DNA of 64,000 nt from Toxonevra muliebris (lineage: Eukaryota; Arthropoda; Insecta; Diptera; Pallopteridae): the NCBI GenBank assembly GCA_963691655.1, contig OY829329.1, positions 55,503,408-55,567,407 on the forward strand, written 5' to 3'. How positions within the stretch are numbered: position 1 is the first letter of the stretch; every line of letters begins with the position of its first letter. The position numbers were made by a program, and so were the translations under genes. A model generated the notes under the pieces. That model searched no databases, was not told the DNA's origin, and was given only the letters and a program-made list of their open reading frames with translations. Shown piece after piece: positions 23,698 through 36,073 of the stretch.

Positions 23698-23839
23698 AGA
23701 TATGATTTTGGAGTCATAAGATTTGCAGTCTCATGATTTCCAAAAAAGACTGCACTCCCTTGACTCTAAAAAAGATTTTCTAAATGAATAACCAATCGAC
23801 GACTCCAAAAAAGACTTCCAAATGCATTTTTTTTCTGAA

Positions 23840-26800
23840 GTCAAATATGTTATTCAGTAACTGCAATCATGAATTGTCGGTTATTAACTGTTACTTCAAG
23901 GTATTGCAATTAAATTGATTGCACTCTTTTACAGCTCTGAAAACAAAGTACGCTTGTATTATTCAAACAGCCAAAGCTGCTCTGAAATCCTTAAAATGCT
24001 AAAACCCCCTCACCTCACCTCCTACCAACAATAAACTTTAACTAATTTGGGTTCCTGGCGAAGGTGGCGGGTAATCTTGTTAGGTAGGATGCAAGTCTTG
24101 GAACAGTGCCATCTAACATCTCGGCTCGACCCATCGCTCAGCCTTCGAATCGTCTTATTTCAGTCTCAAATAGCAGATAATTTAACCAAAATTAATCTGT
24201 TGTAGGAAAATTTTTCTTCAAAACTTATCTGAAATTCATCTACAGAAAACATTTCTTTCCAAAATTAAAATATGATGGTCACAGAACAATTTTAGAGAGA
24301 ACCCATTTCTTGATTTCTGAGAGAGTCCTCTTTATTTTTTGCTTCTCAATAAAGTGTGAGAAAAAATATCTTTGTTGCAGTTACTTTCCGAAGCCTGTTT
24401 CGATTGATTTTTGATTGCTGAAGCTCTTGAAGTTTATTTGTCAGTAATTTGTCTCCGAAGAAAATCCAAAACGGTATTTTGCTGCTAATCTTTTAATTTT
24501 CCACTTTTCATCTACGGCGTCCATTGTCATTCTAATGGTCTGCTGCTGGTTGCCTTGAGAACATTTCCTACTGGGTCTGAATATGTGTGTGCATACGGAA
24601 TTTGTTCATTTTCATTCAGTTTTTAGTGCGTTTTAGATTTGGTTGTTTTTTTTTTTGTTCCTTTTATATTTTTTAATGTTGGCAATAAATTTCTGAGTAA
24701 GTGAATGTATGTTTCTTTTTTGTTTTCTAATTTTTATTTTGTTGTCTCTGTAGTTTTGTTTTTATTTGTATTTTTTGTTGGTGGGTTATTTTCAAATAGA
24801 TAAACAGACAGACAGATAAACATTAGTAGAATCATCATCATCATGCATAACATAACACAAGATACCCTAGGTGAAAAGTGCCAAGGCACTTACCAAAGAA
24901 CAACGAACATTGGCTCGCCGCCGCTGTGGACAATTATAATTTTTTCCCCCGAGTGCATTTTTCCCCATACAAATATATTCTTTGTGCTATTTTTTTTTTC
25001 TAATTAGTTTTTGTTATTTTTGTTTATTTGTTTTGTTTTTTTTTTTTTTTTGTAATTTGAGTCTAAATCTCTAACTGAAAAGCGTAAAATTGTTGATGAA
25101 TTTTATGCTTTTTGTACTTTTTTATTTTATTTTTTATTTTTCATTTTAAACAGTTTTTGGCATTTATTTATTATTATTACTTTTTATTTTATTTTTTATT
25201 TTTTTTTTTTTGGTTAAAGAATTCTAATAATTTTTTTTTAATTTGCATTTTCTTTCGTTTACTGGATGGTCTATGGTTTTTTATTTTTTTTTTTATTTAT
25301 TTGTTTTGTTTCTTTGGAAAGCTTTTTATAAATTTTCATTCATTCAAATATTTCTTTCTTTAATTTTCCATTTAATGTTTTATTTGTTTGTTTGTTTTGC
25401 TATATTAAGATGTTACTTGCTATTCTCATCATTCCAAGAAATTCTCCTCCTCCTACGAATAGAGTCCTCCCCAGAATCGTCATTATCATCATCAGACTGA
25501 CGTACTTTGGCATGTCTCTATATTTCTTCTGCTGCTGTTGCATGCCACTGTCTGTCTATTCTTTGACAAATATATCTTCATATCTGCATGATGCTATGCT
25601 CTCTCACTCTACAGTTATGTCTCATTTTGCTCCTGTCTATATCTATCTATCTAGCTGTCTGAATGTCTGTCTGCTACTGGTAGCTGCTGTTGGCTGTCGT
25701 GTGTTTTTTCTTCTTCTTTTTTTTTTTTTTTTTGGCTTCTGTATATGTGGCACTAACTGTTTGCTGTGGATGGCTTCATATTTTAGGTTTGTTCTCATTC
25801 CTCAAGTGCGATTGCGACTGCCACTTGAAAATTTGGCATCAAATGTCATCGTTCGCTCGTTCGTTCATTTTTGGAATCTACTGAAGAGATAGATATAGAT
25901 ATATATATTATTAAGTATTTTTGTTTGTTTTATCCGTCAATTTTCATTCATTTTGTTGTTTTTATAGTCGGCGGCAGCAGCCACATTCTTATGCTGGGAT
26001 TGGGGTTTACTGTTGTTGTTTTTGTTGTTACAGTTGTTGTTTGGCCTGGTCGGGGTGAAAGTGTGGATTTAAATGAGTTTTTGAAATACTTGTGCACGTT
26101 CTTCATTGGTGTTTTATTTGTAAATGAATGAATGAAATCATATTTTTTTATTATATTTGGCTGCTTGCTCGCGCCCTTTAGCTGCCAGTTTTGTTTTTTA
26201 TTCTTACCCATTCTCTCTATTACAATTTTTAATGAATCACTTACTTAATTGTTGTAGTTGTAGATGAATGTATGTAAGTATGTAAATTTGAATTTTCAAG
26301 TGGAGGCAGCTAAAAGCGCAGAAGAGGACAGAACAGAACTCGCTGCGCACCACTTTGGCGTCAATCTTCAATTGAAAGATAGAAAAATTCTTTACATCTT
26401 GCTATCTTTTCAATTGCTTAGCGGCAAAGTGCGCTGCGTGCCATTTCATTCCTTTATAAGAATTTGTGTGTGTTTTATTATGAGAAAGCAAAACGTTTTC
26501 AAATTTTGCCCAGTTTTTTTTTTTCCTGTTTTTTTTATTATTGTTTTATTCTCGTAATAAACTTGTGAATTTCATTTTGAAATAATCCACTTTTGCAAAC
26601 AAAAAACAATATTGTACTTGAGAATATTCATTTTTAATAAAAGAAATGTATGTACTCAAAAGCTTTGTGTAAATTATTAACTTATGTTAATTTTCAAGGC
26701 ACTGTTAGTAAGAACTCAAAATTCTTATGTTTGTTGATGATACACCGAAAGAAAGCAGTAATAAATTTAATGCTGACAGTAATAAATTTAATGGCATGAG

Positions 26801-27245
26801 AAAGAGTTAAATTCAATATCGAAATATTTTGAGACTTTTGCTGAAAATCTTGACATTTTTCATGAAAACTATTCAAATATGTTTTTCGAGATATGCAGAA
26901 ATGTTTTGTTCTTTAGGGGCTATAAAAATGTCTGCTTGTTGCTTTAAGTTCTGATGCTCGTTTTTATATAGTTTCTTCCTTATAATTGCTTCGTCTGTTG
27001 TTACATTTTCCCCCCAATGTTATCGTTGTTTTTCCTTATTTTAATTGGATTGAATTGTTATACAAAAACTTTTCAGATCTGTCTGAAAATTATAAATCCT
27101 TCAATTTCCAAATAGTTAAAAAAGTATACTTTCCTTTTGATCCTAGACCCTTCATATGCGTGATTTGTTGTTGCCAAATTTATTACATTCTGTATTCGGT
27201 TTCAAGCTGAAAATATTTTGTAAATGAAACTACTTAACTCTACTG
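23840..27245. other. Poly-T-rich noncoding DNA
   Basis: Long plus-strand T tracts run from 24640 to 26560, with CATCAT (24833-24843) and GACA/GATA runs. A 166-residue Leu/Phe/Cys-rich open frame at 25392-25892 is a translation of pyrimidine-rich DNA. One strong hairpin is listed separately (26341-26438). A more even-composition patch at 23990-24180 matched nothing I recognise. Confidence 0.55.
26341..26438. other. Isolated 98-nt imperfect hairpin
   Basis: The left arm ends CAATTGAAAGATAG and the right arm begins CTATCTTTTCAATTG around a 19-nt loop (26383-26401). Further out, CACTTTGGCG pairs with CGGCAAAGTG and GCGCA with TGCGC, so the stem extends about 35 bp with a few bulges. The shape is like a pre-miRNA, but I recognise no known miRNA seed and cannot tell the strand. 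Confidence 0.4.
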
Positions 27246-27250
27246 AAATA

Positions 27251-28390
27251 TTGGGAGTATGAATGTATAAACTCGTATTTTTTTCGTAATTTGGACATTT
27301 ATTGTGAAAAAGTGATTATAAATTTATTCTTTAAAGTATTGTCCTTTGTTAGCCACAACTTTTTCCTATCTTTCTGGTAGCATACGGATTCCGCGTCGTA
27401 AAAACTCCTCATCTTTTGTGGCTATCCACTAATCGACCCATTTTTTGAGTTCTTCGGAACTGTTCAGCCAGGCCATGTGTCATCGATCGGAACAAGTGGT
27501 AATCAGAAGGAGCAATGTCTGGAGAATACGGCGGGTGGGGTAGCACTTCCCAGTTCAGCGTTTCCAAGTATGTTTTTACTTGCCTTTCAACATGCGGCCG
27601 AGCATTGTCGTGCTGGGGAATAACTTCATCGTGTCTACTCTCATATTCTGGCCTCTTATCCTTTAATGCTCAACTCAAATGCTTCAATTGTAGTCGGTAG
27701 CGGTCGCCAGTGATCGTTTCATTCGGTTTCAACAGCTCATAATACACGACACCTTTCATATCCCACCAAATACACAGCATGAGCTTGGATCCATGGATGT
27801 TCGGCTTTGCCGTTGATGTTGATGCATGTCCGGGCGGTCTCCATAATTTTTTGCGCTTTGGGTTATCGTAACGTATCCACTTTTCATCGCCAGTCACAAT
27901 ACGATGAAGAAAACCCTTTCTTTTCTGTCGTTCAATCAGCAGTTCACATGTGAAAAATCGTCGTTCGAGGTCTCTCGGCTTCAATTCGAACGGCACCTAA
28001 TTTCCTTGCTTTTGAATCATTCCCAATGCTTTTAATCGTTTAGAAATGGTTGATTGATAAACTCCTAAAGATTCTGCAAGTTCTTGTTGCATTTGACATG
28101 AATCTTCTTCGAGTAATGCCTTCAATTCTTCATCTTCGAACTTTTTCGGGTCGCCTGAACGTTCCCTGTCTTCAACATCAAAATCACCACTTTTGAAACG
28201 GGCATACCACACCTGACACATTCTAACGTCTATAGCACAGTCAGGATAAGCTTCAGTGAGTAAACGATGTGCTTCAGTTGCGTTTTTCTTTAAATAGAAG
28301 AAGCAAATTAAAACTTCCCGCCCTTCCCTAATGTTGTTTTGTTGGCACGAAATTCGACATTTTCAGCTATAGTAAAATACTTTTGTAAAA
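27251..28390 (-). pseudogene. mariner-family transposase pseudogene
   Basis: On the minus strand the protein runs from MSNFVPTKQ (about 28369), with a frame change, to REVLICFFYLKKNATEAHRL, then the HTH region (AYPDCAIDVRMCQVWYARFK), the linker, and VPFELKPRD, a form of the mariner WVPHEL block whose Trp codon is now TAG. The catalytic triad is legible: VTGDEKWIRYDNPK (first Asp), HDNARPH (second Asp), and YSPDIAPSDYHLF (third Asp), fitting mariner D34D. A further TGA follows LQLKHLS, and the C-terminal end is frameshifted. At the 3' end, TA then TTGGGAGTATGAATG (27251) may be the inverted repeat; the opposite repeat was not found. Near full length but inactive. Confidence 0.9.
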
Positions 28391-28399
28391 TTATGAAAA

Positions 28400-29325
28400 T
28401 TTTTTGACAGATCAATTCTTATAGTATTTTTGGCGCTCTTCGAGATAGAATAGCTGTCAATGTCAAAAAAATGGCGCGTATGATAGATAAAAATAATTGC
28501 CAGAATATTTCATTAGGGGTCACCAAAGACATAAAAGTCATATATATAACGGTTAACGGTTACTAAAAGGAAATAGCAGCTTAGACCCATAAACAAAATA
28601 TGCTATCATGTGATTAACTTAGATAACTGTAACATTAATTTTGACTAACAAAGGGACGTTCCCAAGTGTCCGGCGGCGATTTTTCGGATTTTCATAAATG
28701 TTGTGTTCAAAAATTTTCCTCAGTTTGACGAACAATTTTCCATAGATTAAAGTCAATTTACTTTTTGGAAGAGAAATCCTTTATATTTTATTCTAAATAA
28801 GGTAATTTGTTCTTTTATGGTATTTTGATACTTTTGTTTTATTCAGCGGTCTGCCGAGAAGTTATTGAAATTGAATGAATTAATCCTATATCATCTTTGA
28901 TGGATCAATCGAATTTATCTGCAATTAGTGTCTATTTCTTTTGGGGATCCCCAAGATTTCTGATATTTTTATTCAATTAGAGATTTATTAAAAGAAAAAA
29001 ATAGCTTAAAAACTCTACCATGTCCTTGTTATGACAATCCTGAAAAAACATTTTTTCGGTGTAGTAGAAGTCTGTTTCCGCAAGTGAAGGCGGGCTATGA
29101 ATCTTTCAAAAATTTTAAACCTATTCCCCTCACTCTGTCTTCGTGCTGAAAACCCTGTAAATATTTTGTTTGGTTTGTGGTTTCATTGTCTTAAATCGTC
29201 TCCATTACGTGATCCGTGAGCAATACAAACCTTACTATACTTCGACCACGATAGAAAAATAATTTTAAGCCGGCTTTCGATAAATGTTACTACAGAAACT
29301 TCAAGAGGTAGTGATACTACCCTGC
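28400..29325. other. No gene seen
   Basis: AT-rich sequence without recognisable open frames, transposon ends or tandem repeats. Confidence 0.5.
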
Positions 29326-29329
29326 CAAA

Positions 29330-29870
29330 GACCAATAATTTAATTCCAATGATTATGATTTCCTGAACCAGTTATTCTATTGGATCAGTATTTAAACAAT
29401 CAGCAATTCTATAGACCTGAAAATTAATTGGCCAATGATTCCATGGACCAATTATTCTACAAACTAGGGATTTTATGAACCAACGATTCTATGGACGAGA
29501 GATGTTCTGGGTCAATTTCTGTGAACCAGTATTTCTGTAAACCTATGACCATGGACCAATTATTCTATAAACTAGGGATTTAATTAACCAACGATTCTAT
29601 GGACGAGAGATGTTCTGGGTTAATTTCTGTGAAACAGTATTTCTGTAAACCTATGACTTCATGGAACAGTAATTTTATAAGATTAATTCTATGGACCCAA
29701 CAATTCTATGCACCAGTGATTTCACTGAACCCATAGATCAACAATTCTATTAAATCGATCACGGATGGTTCTATAGACCAGCAACTCTATTAAACAGTGT
29801 TTCTATATTCAATTGACTGTAATGACCAATATTTTCAGCAACTAATGATTCTGTGCACTAGACATTGCAA
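29330..29870 (+). repeat. Old degenerate tandem repeat (GATTCTATGGACCA)
   Basis: A motif of about 20 bp resembling GATTCTATGGACCAA recurs at irregular spacing. Within it, a block of about 109 bp is duplicated in tandem. The copies start near 29447 and 29556 and share ACGAGAGATGTTCTGGGT and CAGTATTTCTGTAAACC with few changes. Confidence 0.8.
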
Positions 29871-29879
29871 GTTAGGCTT

Positions 29880-31480
29880 TGAACTTCAATGACCTTGCTC
29901 ATATAGCATTGACTTCCTTTTTTTTTACGCTGATTCTTTGGTTATATTAAATTTTATTAATAAAAAAGTTTCGAATAAATTGAAATCCTTGTAATAAATA
30001 TTCTACATACATGTAATTTACGCTCTTAGATTAAAGCTAACACTACGCATTTTGCATCTAATTACAGTGTGTTTATGTGTGCGTGTGTGTGAAATACACA
30101 CGCGTATAGTAATATGTAGAATTTCACAAAATGATGTTTGCCCGAAAGCTTTAATTTAACGCATTATTAGCATGCAATGCCGCATGTAAACATCAAATTG
30201 AATGCAACATTTGATTGGCAATAATTGAAAATAGTTGTTGTACGTATATAATATATATGATACTTGTAGTTGTTAATATTACTGTTGCTTCCACTTCTAC
30301 ACAAGTACAACACAGACACACACTCACTCACTCAAATGTATTAATGTTGTGTATTATATTAAATTTACACCCACTTGGAAATAAATGAAAACAATAGAAT
30401 CAACAGCAACAGCGGCGACAATAATACAGTAAAGCAATTTCCAAAAGAACTTCTTCATTCTACATGCAGGCAAAATATAAATATCTGCAAAATAAGAACA
30501 GAACAGAACACTAGTATCTATCTGTTTAAAATATACATATTTTGTACTTAAGTAAGCAGTTTTTTTTTTTTGTTTTTTCTGATGTTTTTTTTTTTGTGTA
30601 GTTCTATAGTTTTCTACACATGTTTACATATTTACAGCAGCACTTTGTACTTAGTTCTCAGTTTTCAATTTCTGCTCTGTTCTGTTTCTATATTTGCAAC
30701 TATGTATGCTGTCATGCACCACTCATACATATGTACATGTGTTATTGCTTACTTGGTTGTATGTTGCTATTGTTTTTTTGTTGTTGTTGTTATTTGCCGT
30801 TGTTGCTGTTGCTGTTCCTGTATTGCACATTCCCACTCTGTCGCTTTGGCTGCGCTTCTGCCTCTGATGATTTTATATTGATAATTTGTCTTATCAAAGA
30901 CTTTCATTCTTTCTTCAAACACTATGTAGATACACTTACTTGAACACAATTTTCACAGTGTTCTTCTTTCTGCACTTACCATACATAGCACATACGATGC
31001 ACAGTGTGATAAAATTGTTTACTTTTATTTTAAAAAAAAGCTTTGGTGTTGATTGATTGATAGATTTAGTGCATGAATATGTTAAGTTAAAGATTAAGTT
31101 GTTGTTTCTCCTTAAGCGCAAAAAAACCAAAAAGCCCGATAGTTCCTTTTAGATGCGATTGTCTAATATTTAATATTAAAAAAAAACTTCAGTTTGGCTT
31201 CACAGGCCTCCTCTATTCCTCCGAGGACTGGTTTGTCAAAGACTTTGAGCAACTACACCGGAAGTCAGGAGTTTCGCTGAGTTACAAGTTTTCTAGAAGA
31301 ATATTTTAAGGACTCTTAAAATATAATTTTTTTCTTCGAGTATATGTAATAAACTTCTACATACTGTTAAGTTTCATGGCCGAATTGCTGAAACACCTTT
31401 CCTAAGGAGTTCATGAGACACCATCATACTAAAAGAAATCCCATAATTATTCTTAGCATACTTCTGCTGTAAAATAAAAT
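29880..31480. other. Noncoding DNA with simple repeats
   Basis: GTGTGT/CACACA stretches (30068-30100), a poly-T tract (30560-30600) and GTTGTT/GCTGTT runs (30770-30820). The two overlapping Cys/Leu/Phe-rich frames at 30570-30943 are readings of this repeat. No gene recognised. Confidence 0.55.
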
Positions 31481-31489
31481 ATCCAATCC

Positions 31490-31660
31490 CTAGGTTTAGA
31501 AATCAGAGCCCAGTGGGGTGACCTTCCTTAGCTCTTCCTTTCCCCCCTTCTTACCTAATTTTTAATATGTCTAAAAAGGATACCGAACCAGGGTATGTTT
31601 TAGCCAGTGAATTCTGTGACAATTCACTGCTTCTTTTCGATTCCCTCTTTTTAAGGTAGA
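31490..31660 (+). repeat. Diverged copy of the CCTAGG/CCTTCC repeat
   Basis: It shares phrases such as CCCTAGGTTTAGAAATC followed by a pyrimidine-rich CTTTCCCCCCTTCTT with the longer block at 32860-33720. It is heavily diverged. Confidence 0.4.
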
Positions 31661-31947
31661 AGAAGTGAATACACAAGTAAATACTCGATACTTTTCATTC
31701 GATTCAAGTACTTTTTTTACTCGATGCTATATCATAAGTATTGGAAAAAATTTATTTAAAAAACTGAAATATTGCTATACAATATTTAAAATTGAATATT
31801 TTACAGCAATCAATATTATATTTCCAAATGTTACTCTAGAATTATTCAATATCCATATTTAAAATATTTCAGTCCATATTGCATTATATTCAATAAATAT
31901 TTCAGTCCATATTGCAATATTCCAATGTATGAAAATATTGCACTACA

Positions 31948-32146
31948 GTATTATTATTATTATTTGAAGGAAGGACGACTCGAGAGTCAGGCACTGCGAC
32001 CTATAAGATCTATTGTACCAAAGCCCCAAGAAAGAAAGAAAGGAAGAGAGAAAAAAAGATAGATAAGAAACATACCCAAGCCGAGAATCGAACTCGGGTC
32101 TCCAGAAACAAGAGTCTGGCACTCTGCCACTAGACCACAGTGGCGA
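31948..32146 (-). mobile_element. Second tRNA-derived SINE family, with ATT tail
   Basis: On the minus strand it begins CGCCACTGTGGTCTAGTGGC (A box TGGTCTAGTGG at 32128-32138), followed by GAGTTCGATTCTC (B box at about 32084-32096) and GGCTTGGGT, a clear tRNA-like head of about 70 bp. A TTTCTTATCTATC/T-rich body follows, ending in an AAT-type microsatellite (ATT run on the plus strand at 31950-31963). It abuts and truncates the first SINE family at 32147, so it probably inserted there later. The 68-residue frame across it is not a gene. Confidence 0.75.
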
Positions 32147-32398
32147 TGGTAGGACCTACAGTTTAACGCCGATTCCGAACGGCTGTGTGGCAATTTTTTA
32201 TCAGCTCGGTGGTTTTACCATTACCAACCAAGTTGTGTACTTGTACACATTCTTATAATTCTCATCCGCTTCATATCGATAGTAAATCTAAGAAGTTTAT
32301 GAGAATTAACCACCAGACCAAGACGGGAATCGAACCCTCTACCTTCTGGATGAAAGTCTAGTGCACTATCCACTAGACTATCGAGGTCGTCCACTACA
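32147..32398 (-). mobile_element. tRNA-derived SINE, first family, tail removed
   Basis: The minus strand reads GGACGACCTCGATAGTCTAG (A box TAGTCTAGTGG at 32370-32380), then a consensus-like B box GGTTCGATTCC (32326-32336), then TGGTGGTTAATTCTCATAA and the body to GTAGGTCC. The shared AACCTAACC tail is missing because the second SINE begins exactly there. This copy has the best-preserved polymerase III boxes in the window. Confidence 0.85.
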
Positions 32399-32650
32399 GT
32401 ATTGAAGTTCTAGAAAATATTGCAGGCCATGCATGTAGAACATAATGTTTGTTGAAACCTTTTCATTAAAATAAAATATTTTTAACAAGCTTTAATCTGT
32501 TGATTAGTTTTCCTCTTATTGTATTATTCTAGCGATTTCCTAATATCATAAACATAAGTTAACATAATTTCTATATAATTCATATGTTTCAAGTAGAAAT
32601 ATCTCAAAACCATGATATATAACCTAAAAACTTGTGTTGAGTAGTGTAAA

Positions 32651-32722
32651 CTGTAGGCTCAACCATGTGGTAATGCAATGGGCCGTTCTGGTCTGAGTGT
32701 TCTCCTCGACAGTCACTTAAAA
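32651..32722 (+). mobile_element. SINE/LINE tail fragment
   Basis: It matches the common tail (CAACCATGTGGTAATGCAAT, then GGGCCGTTCTGG, then TCGACAGTCACTT) but ends before the AACCTAACC motif. Confidence 0.7.
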
Positions 32723-32859
32723 AAAGGTGTAATTTGTTTCTTTAAACGAATTTTCGATACTTTTTTCCGATATTTTCGGTAGCATTGATACTTTTATTCG
32801 TTACAAGTAATGAGTAAAAGTATCGATACTATGTGGATATCGAATCAACACTAGGTAGA

Positions 32860-33720
32860 AGCGACAGAGCTCTTTTCTATGCCCAAACTCCTTCCCTCTG
32901 CCTTCTTAAGCTATTCCTGTTTGATTCAGACATTGAGCTGGTAAACTTTCTGTTTCCTAGGCTTAGGAATCTGATACAAGTAGAATGGCCTGCTCTCCCT
33001 TGCTTTAATATATTGTTAACCTATTGAGTTCTTATGCTGAAAATGAGATTGAGACCAATTTATGATATATCTTAACCACTGAGTTCTTAGCCAATTTGTT
33101 TTTTCATTTACCGCTCTCTCTTCTTTCCAGCAAAAGTGTCTGCATGTTGTTCTCACTTAGTACCCTGTGAAGAAATCTATAATTCTTTTGGTTTATATTC
33201 ACACATTGAACTGAATTCCGGTAACCTAGGCTTATGGAGCTATCCAGTATACATGCCCCTTTCCCCCTTCACTAAGTCATAGTTAATCTTTAGAATTGAA
33301 ATAGGGTCTGCTTGTGCCGATTTGTCTGCTTTTTCTTTTAGACTGAAGCGTAATGTGCTGTCCAGTTCTTCAGACACCCCTTTTCCCCTTCTTCCAATTT
33401 CCCGTAATTATTTTTAAGTTTTTTCTACTTAAATTAAACATTAAACCTTCTCGTTTACGGCTAAACAAATTAACCATAACTTTGGCTGTCTAACCCTGAG
33501 AATTTGAACCTAGTAGGATAACCTGCTGAGTTTCTATGAGTAAAATTAGATCGGGACCGATATACTATATATCTAAGACAAACACTAAATTTATTTCGTA
33601 CCAATTTGTATCAATTTCTTCTGGCAATGGTCTCTGTACTTAAGAACCTAGGACTAGTTTGCTCTGCTTCTAGTTGTTATCTTCCTAGTTAATTTAGGTT
33701 CACACGGTTTCAGACTAGTG
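32860..33720 (+). repeat. Old degenerate long-period tandem repeat
   Basis: Phrases such as CCTAGGCTTAGGAATCTG, CCTAGGCTTATGGAGC and AACCTAGGACTAG recur, each followed by TAGGATGACCTGCT-like and CCCTTTCCCC-like blocks, at roughly 200-300 bp intervals. Copies are so diverged that the unit cannot be fixed by eye. Confidence 0.5.
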
Positions 33721-33722
33721 TT

Positions 33723-34632
33723 GAAAATATTTCAAAGGAGTAAAGTTCTTAGAATTCGATTATTCAAATTTTGCATAAGTGGCATTTCATGTGAAGCGGA
33801 CAATGTAAAAAAATGTGAAGTTCTGAAATTCAATTAGAACTTCTTGAAAATATGAATGTGGACACACAATTTTACAATAAAATATTGAACATGGTAATTT
33901 AAATAGGAAATTTGCTGTTATTTTCAATTTTGGAATCAGACCGGAAATTAAAATTTTTTTTTGTACACCAAACCGGAAGTAAAAGTTTAAAAACAGAATT
34001 TAAATAACTTCGACCATTTAAAAAAAAAAAAATTTATTTTTAAAAATTTAGCTTAAAGTTTTTAAGCAATGCCCTTAAAATTTCAAAATGGGATCTACAT
34101 TAGTTTAGGGGATAGATACATAGGTGTCGCACTGAGCGTGGTAGCTATGTACTTTAATTCATGTATCTCCTAAACTAATGCAGATCCCATTTTTAAACTT
34201 TAAGGGTATTATTTAAATACTTTAAGCTAAATTTTAAAAAATAAATTTTTTTATTAAAATTCTGATTTAAAACTTTTACTTCCGGTTTGGCGCATAAAAA
34301 AAAAATTTTAATTTCCGGTCTGATTCCATAGTTGAAAAGAACAGTAAATTACTTATTTAAATTACCATGTTCAATATTTTATTGTTAGTTTGCTTAATTC
34401 TAAAAATTATTTTAAAAATCCATATTTCAATTACGTCAATTCTTTAAAAACCCATAACTTGGCAAATAAGCTTCATACAAAAAAAAATTGTGTGTCTACA
34501 TTTATATTTTCAACAAGTTTAATTAGGCCGAATTTCAACGAATTTCAGAAAATTACTTTTTTTTCGTTGTCCGCTTCACATGAAATGCCTCATAAGTAAA
34601 ATTTCACTAGAAATTTTGCAAAGAAATATTCG
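33723..34632. mobile_element. Foldback element (long palindrome)
   Basis: The two halves are inverted copies along nearly their full length. Examples are AAGTGGCATTTCATGTGAAG near 33777 against its complement near 34585, CAGACCGGAAATTAAAATTT against AAATTTTAATTTCCGGTCTG, and the inner pair around AATGGGATCTACATTAG. The symmetry centre lies near 34140. The right arm carries about 120 extra bases. There is no coding potential. Terminal duplications could not be fixed. Confidence 0.75.
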
Positions 34633-34639
34633 CATTTCA

Positions 34640-36064
34640 TCACACTGTGCAAGTGAGTGTTGCTGTAGAGCGAAAAAGGAAACAGTTTTTGAAGTTTTCT
34701 CTAACAAAACCTAACAAGAGTACAATACATCTTTAAGTACTTAACTATTTATTGTTTTTTATGTTTATATAATGAATTCTTTTTAAATAACTACTGTTTT
34801 TCTTCTTTGTATTTGTGTTTTTTTTTTTTTTTTGTTATAATAAAACTATCTTCCAAGTAAGAGTAGCAGCAAACAACAGCAAACAAAAAAAGGAAGTAAT
34901 TAATTAAAAACATTTTGCTACTTAAACATTTTCACTTTTCTTTCATTGTACTGTGCTTTTACATTTTCAAGATGATGTTGTTGATGAGTATGATGATTTT
35001 TTTTTTAGTTCATTTACTTGCTGTTAACTGTAGGTTGTTGTTGCTGTTAATGACTATTGCTGCTGCTGCTGCTGTTGCTACTGTGTAATATTTTGCAATT
35101 TCAATGAAGTTTATAGTTTTTCTTTTATAATAAATTAGCTGTGAAAGTTTTAAGTGTTAAATATACACGTTTTTGTTTTGTTTTTATTTTTTTTATTTCA
35201 TTATTCTACATAAAGATATTGCATGTTATATCTTTTGAATTTAATGCGTTACGCATGCATGAGCGCATTAACATGCATTTAATAAGACGTTGAGAGTTAC
35301 CTTTGTCTACTGGGGGAAGAGAGAGAGAGAAAGGCATGAAAACTAATGAGGGATAACAGCGAAGTTTTTTTGGTTAGGTACTAAATCAAAGATAATGAAA
35401 AGACTAGTTTAGTTCTAAGTATTTTTTTCTTAATATACTTGATTGGTTTTATGTAAACAGAAGTTTCGAAAGGGGTTTTTAGTCCTACTAGTGCGCTTTG
35501 TAGTTCTACTAAATAACAGTGTTTTAAAAATAAATGGATTTTGTTGTCTTACTAAAACAGAGAGTTTTGAGAAATGGTTTTGATCATATTAGATCAGAGA
35601 ATTTTGAAAAATAATTGGTTGCCTGGCTCATTTATTGTATTGAAGTTTGTTTAGAGTTCGACAATTTCAACTTCCTTCCATTCACCATTCACCTTTGAAG
35701 GTCTTTAATTTTTTCAGCTATAAAGAAAATGTTCCATAGAAATAGCTATTGAAAGTCTTCATTGGCTGTTTTAACTAACTTAATTCGATTCAAATTAACT
35801 GCAGTTCAGAAATCTTTAAGACCTATCCTAACGATAAAGACCTTTCCCCCTTAGCACAACATATTGTTTTAATTTAAACTCAAAACGGCGCTAACTACAG
35901 CTAATCTATGATCATCTAATGAATAAATGTATACATTAATTTCTGAAATAATTAGCTTCCCTTCTTATGCTTATACAAAACTGGAATTACCCTAATTCCC
36001 CCTACTTTTTTTTTTTTTTTTTTGTTTTTTGATAATTACTGATGCGTATCTATTTATGTGTGTG
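34640..36064. other. Noncoding DNA
   Basis: Poly-T tracts (34818-34835, 36006-36023), a GCT run (35060-35077) and AT-rich sequence. Nothing gene-like. Confidence 0.6.
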
Positions 36065-36073
36065 TTGCTTATG
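36065..36073 (+). repeat. 9-bp target site duplication, left
   Basis: TTGCTTATG, identical to 41598-41606 on the far side of the foldback element. Confidence 0.9.

Noticed and set aside
25392..25892. 166-residue open frame on the plus strand
   Set aside because: It is dominated by Leu, Phe, Cys and Ile from T-rich DNA and has no domain, splice or start context.
27670..28221. Two minus-strand frames that might be separate small genes
   Set aside because: They are consecutive parts of one mariner transposase separated by a Trp-to-stop change, not two genes.
32084..32138. Apparent tRNA gene on the minus strand
   Set aside because: The A and B boxes are present, but the tRNA-like head runs into a SINE body with an ATT tail, so it is a retroposon and not a functional tRNA gene.
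31987..32193. 68-residue minus-strand frame
   Set aside because: It is a translation across the SINE head and body.
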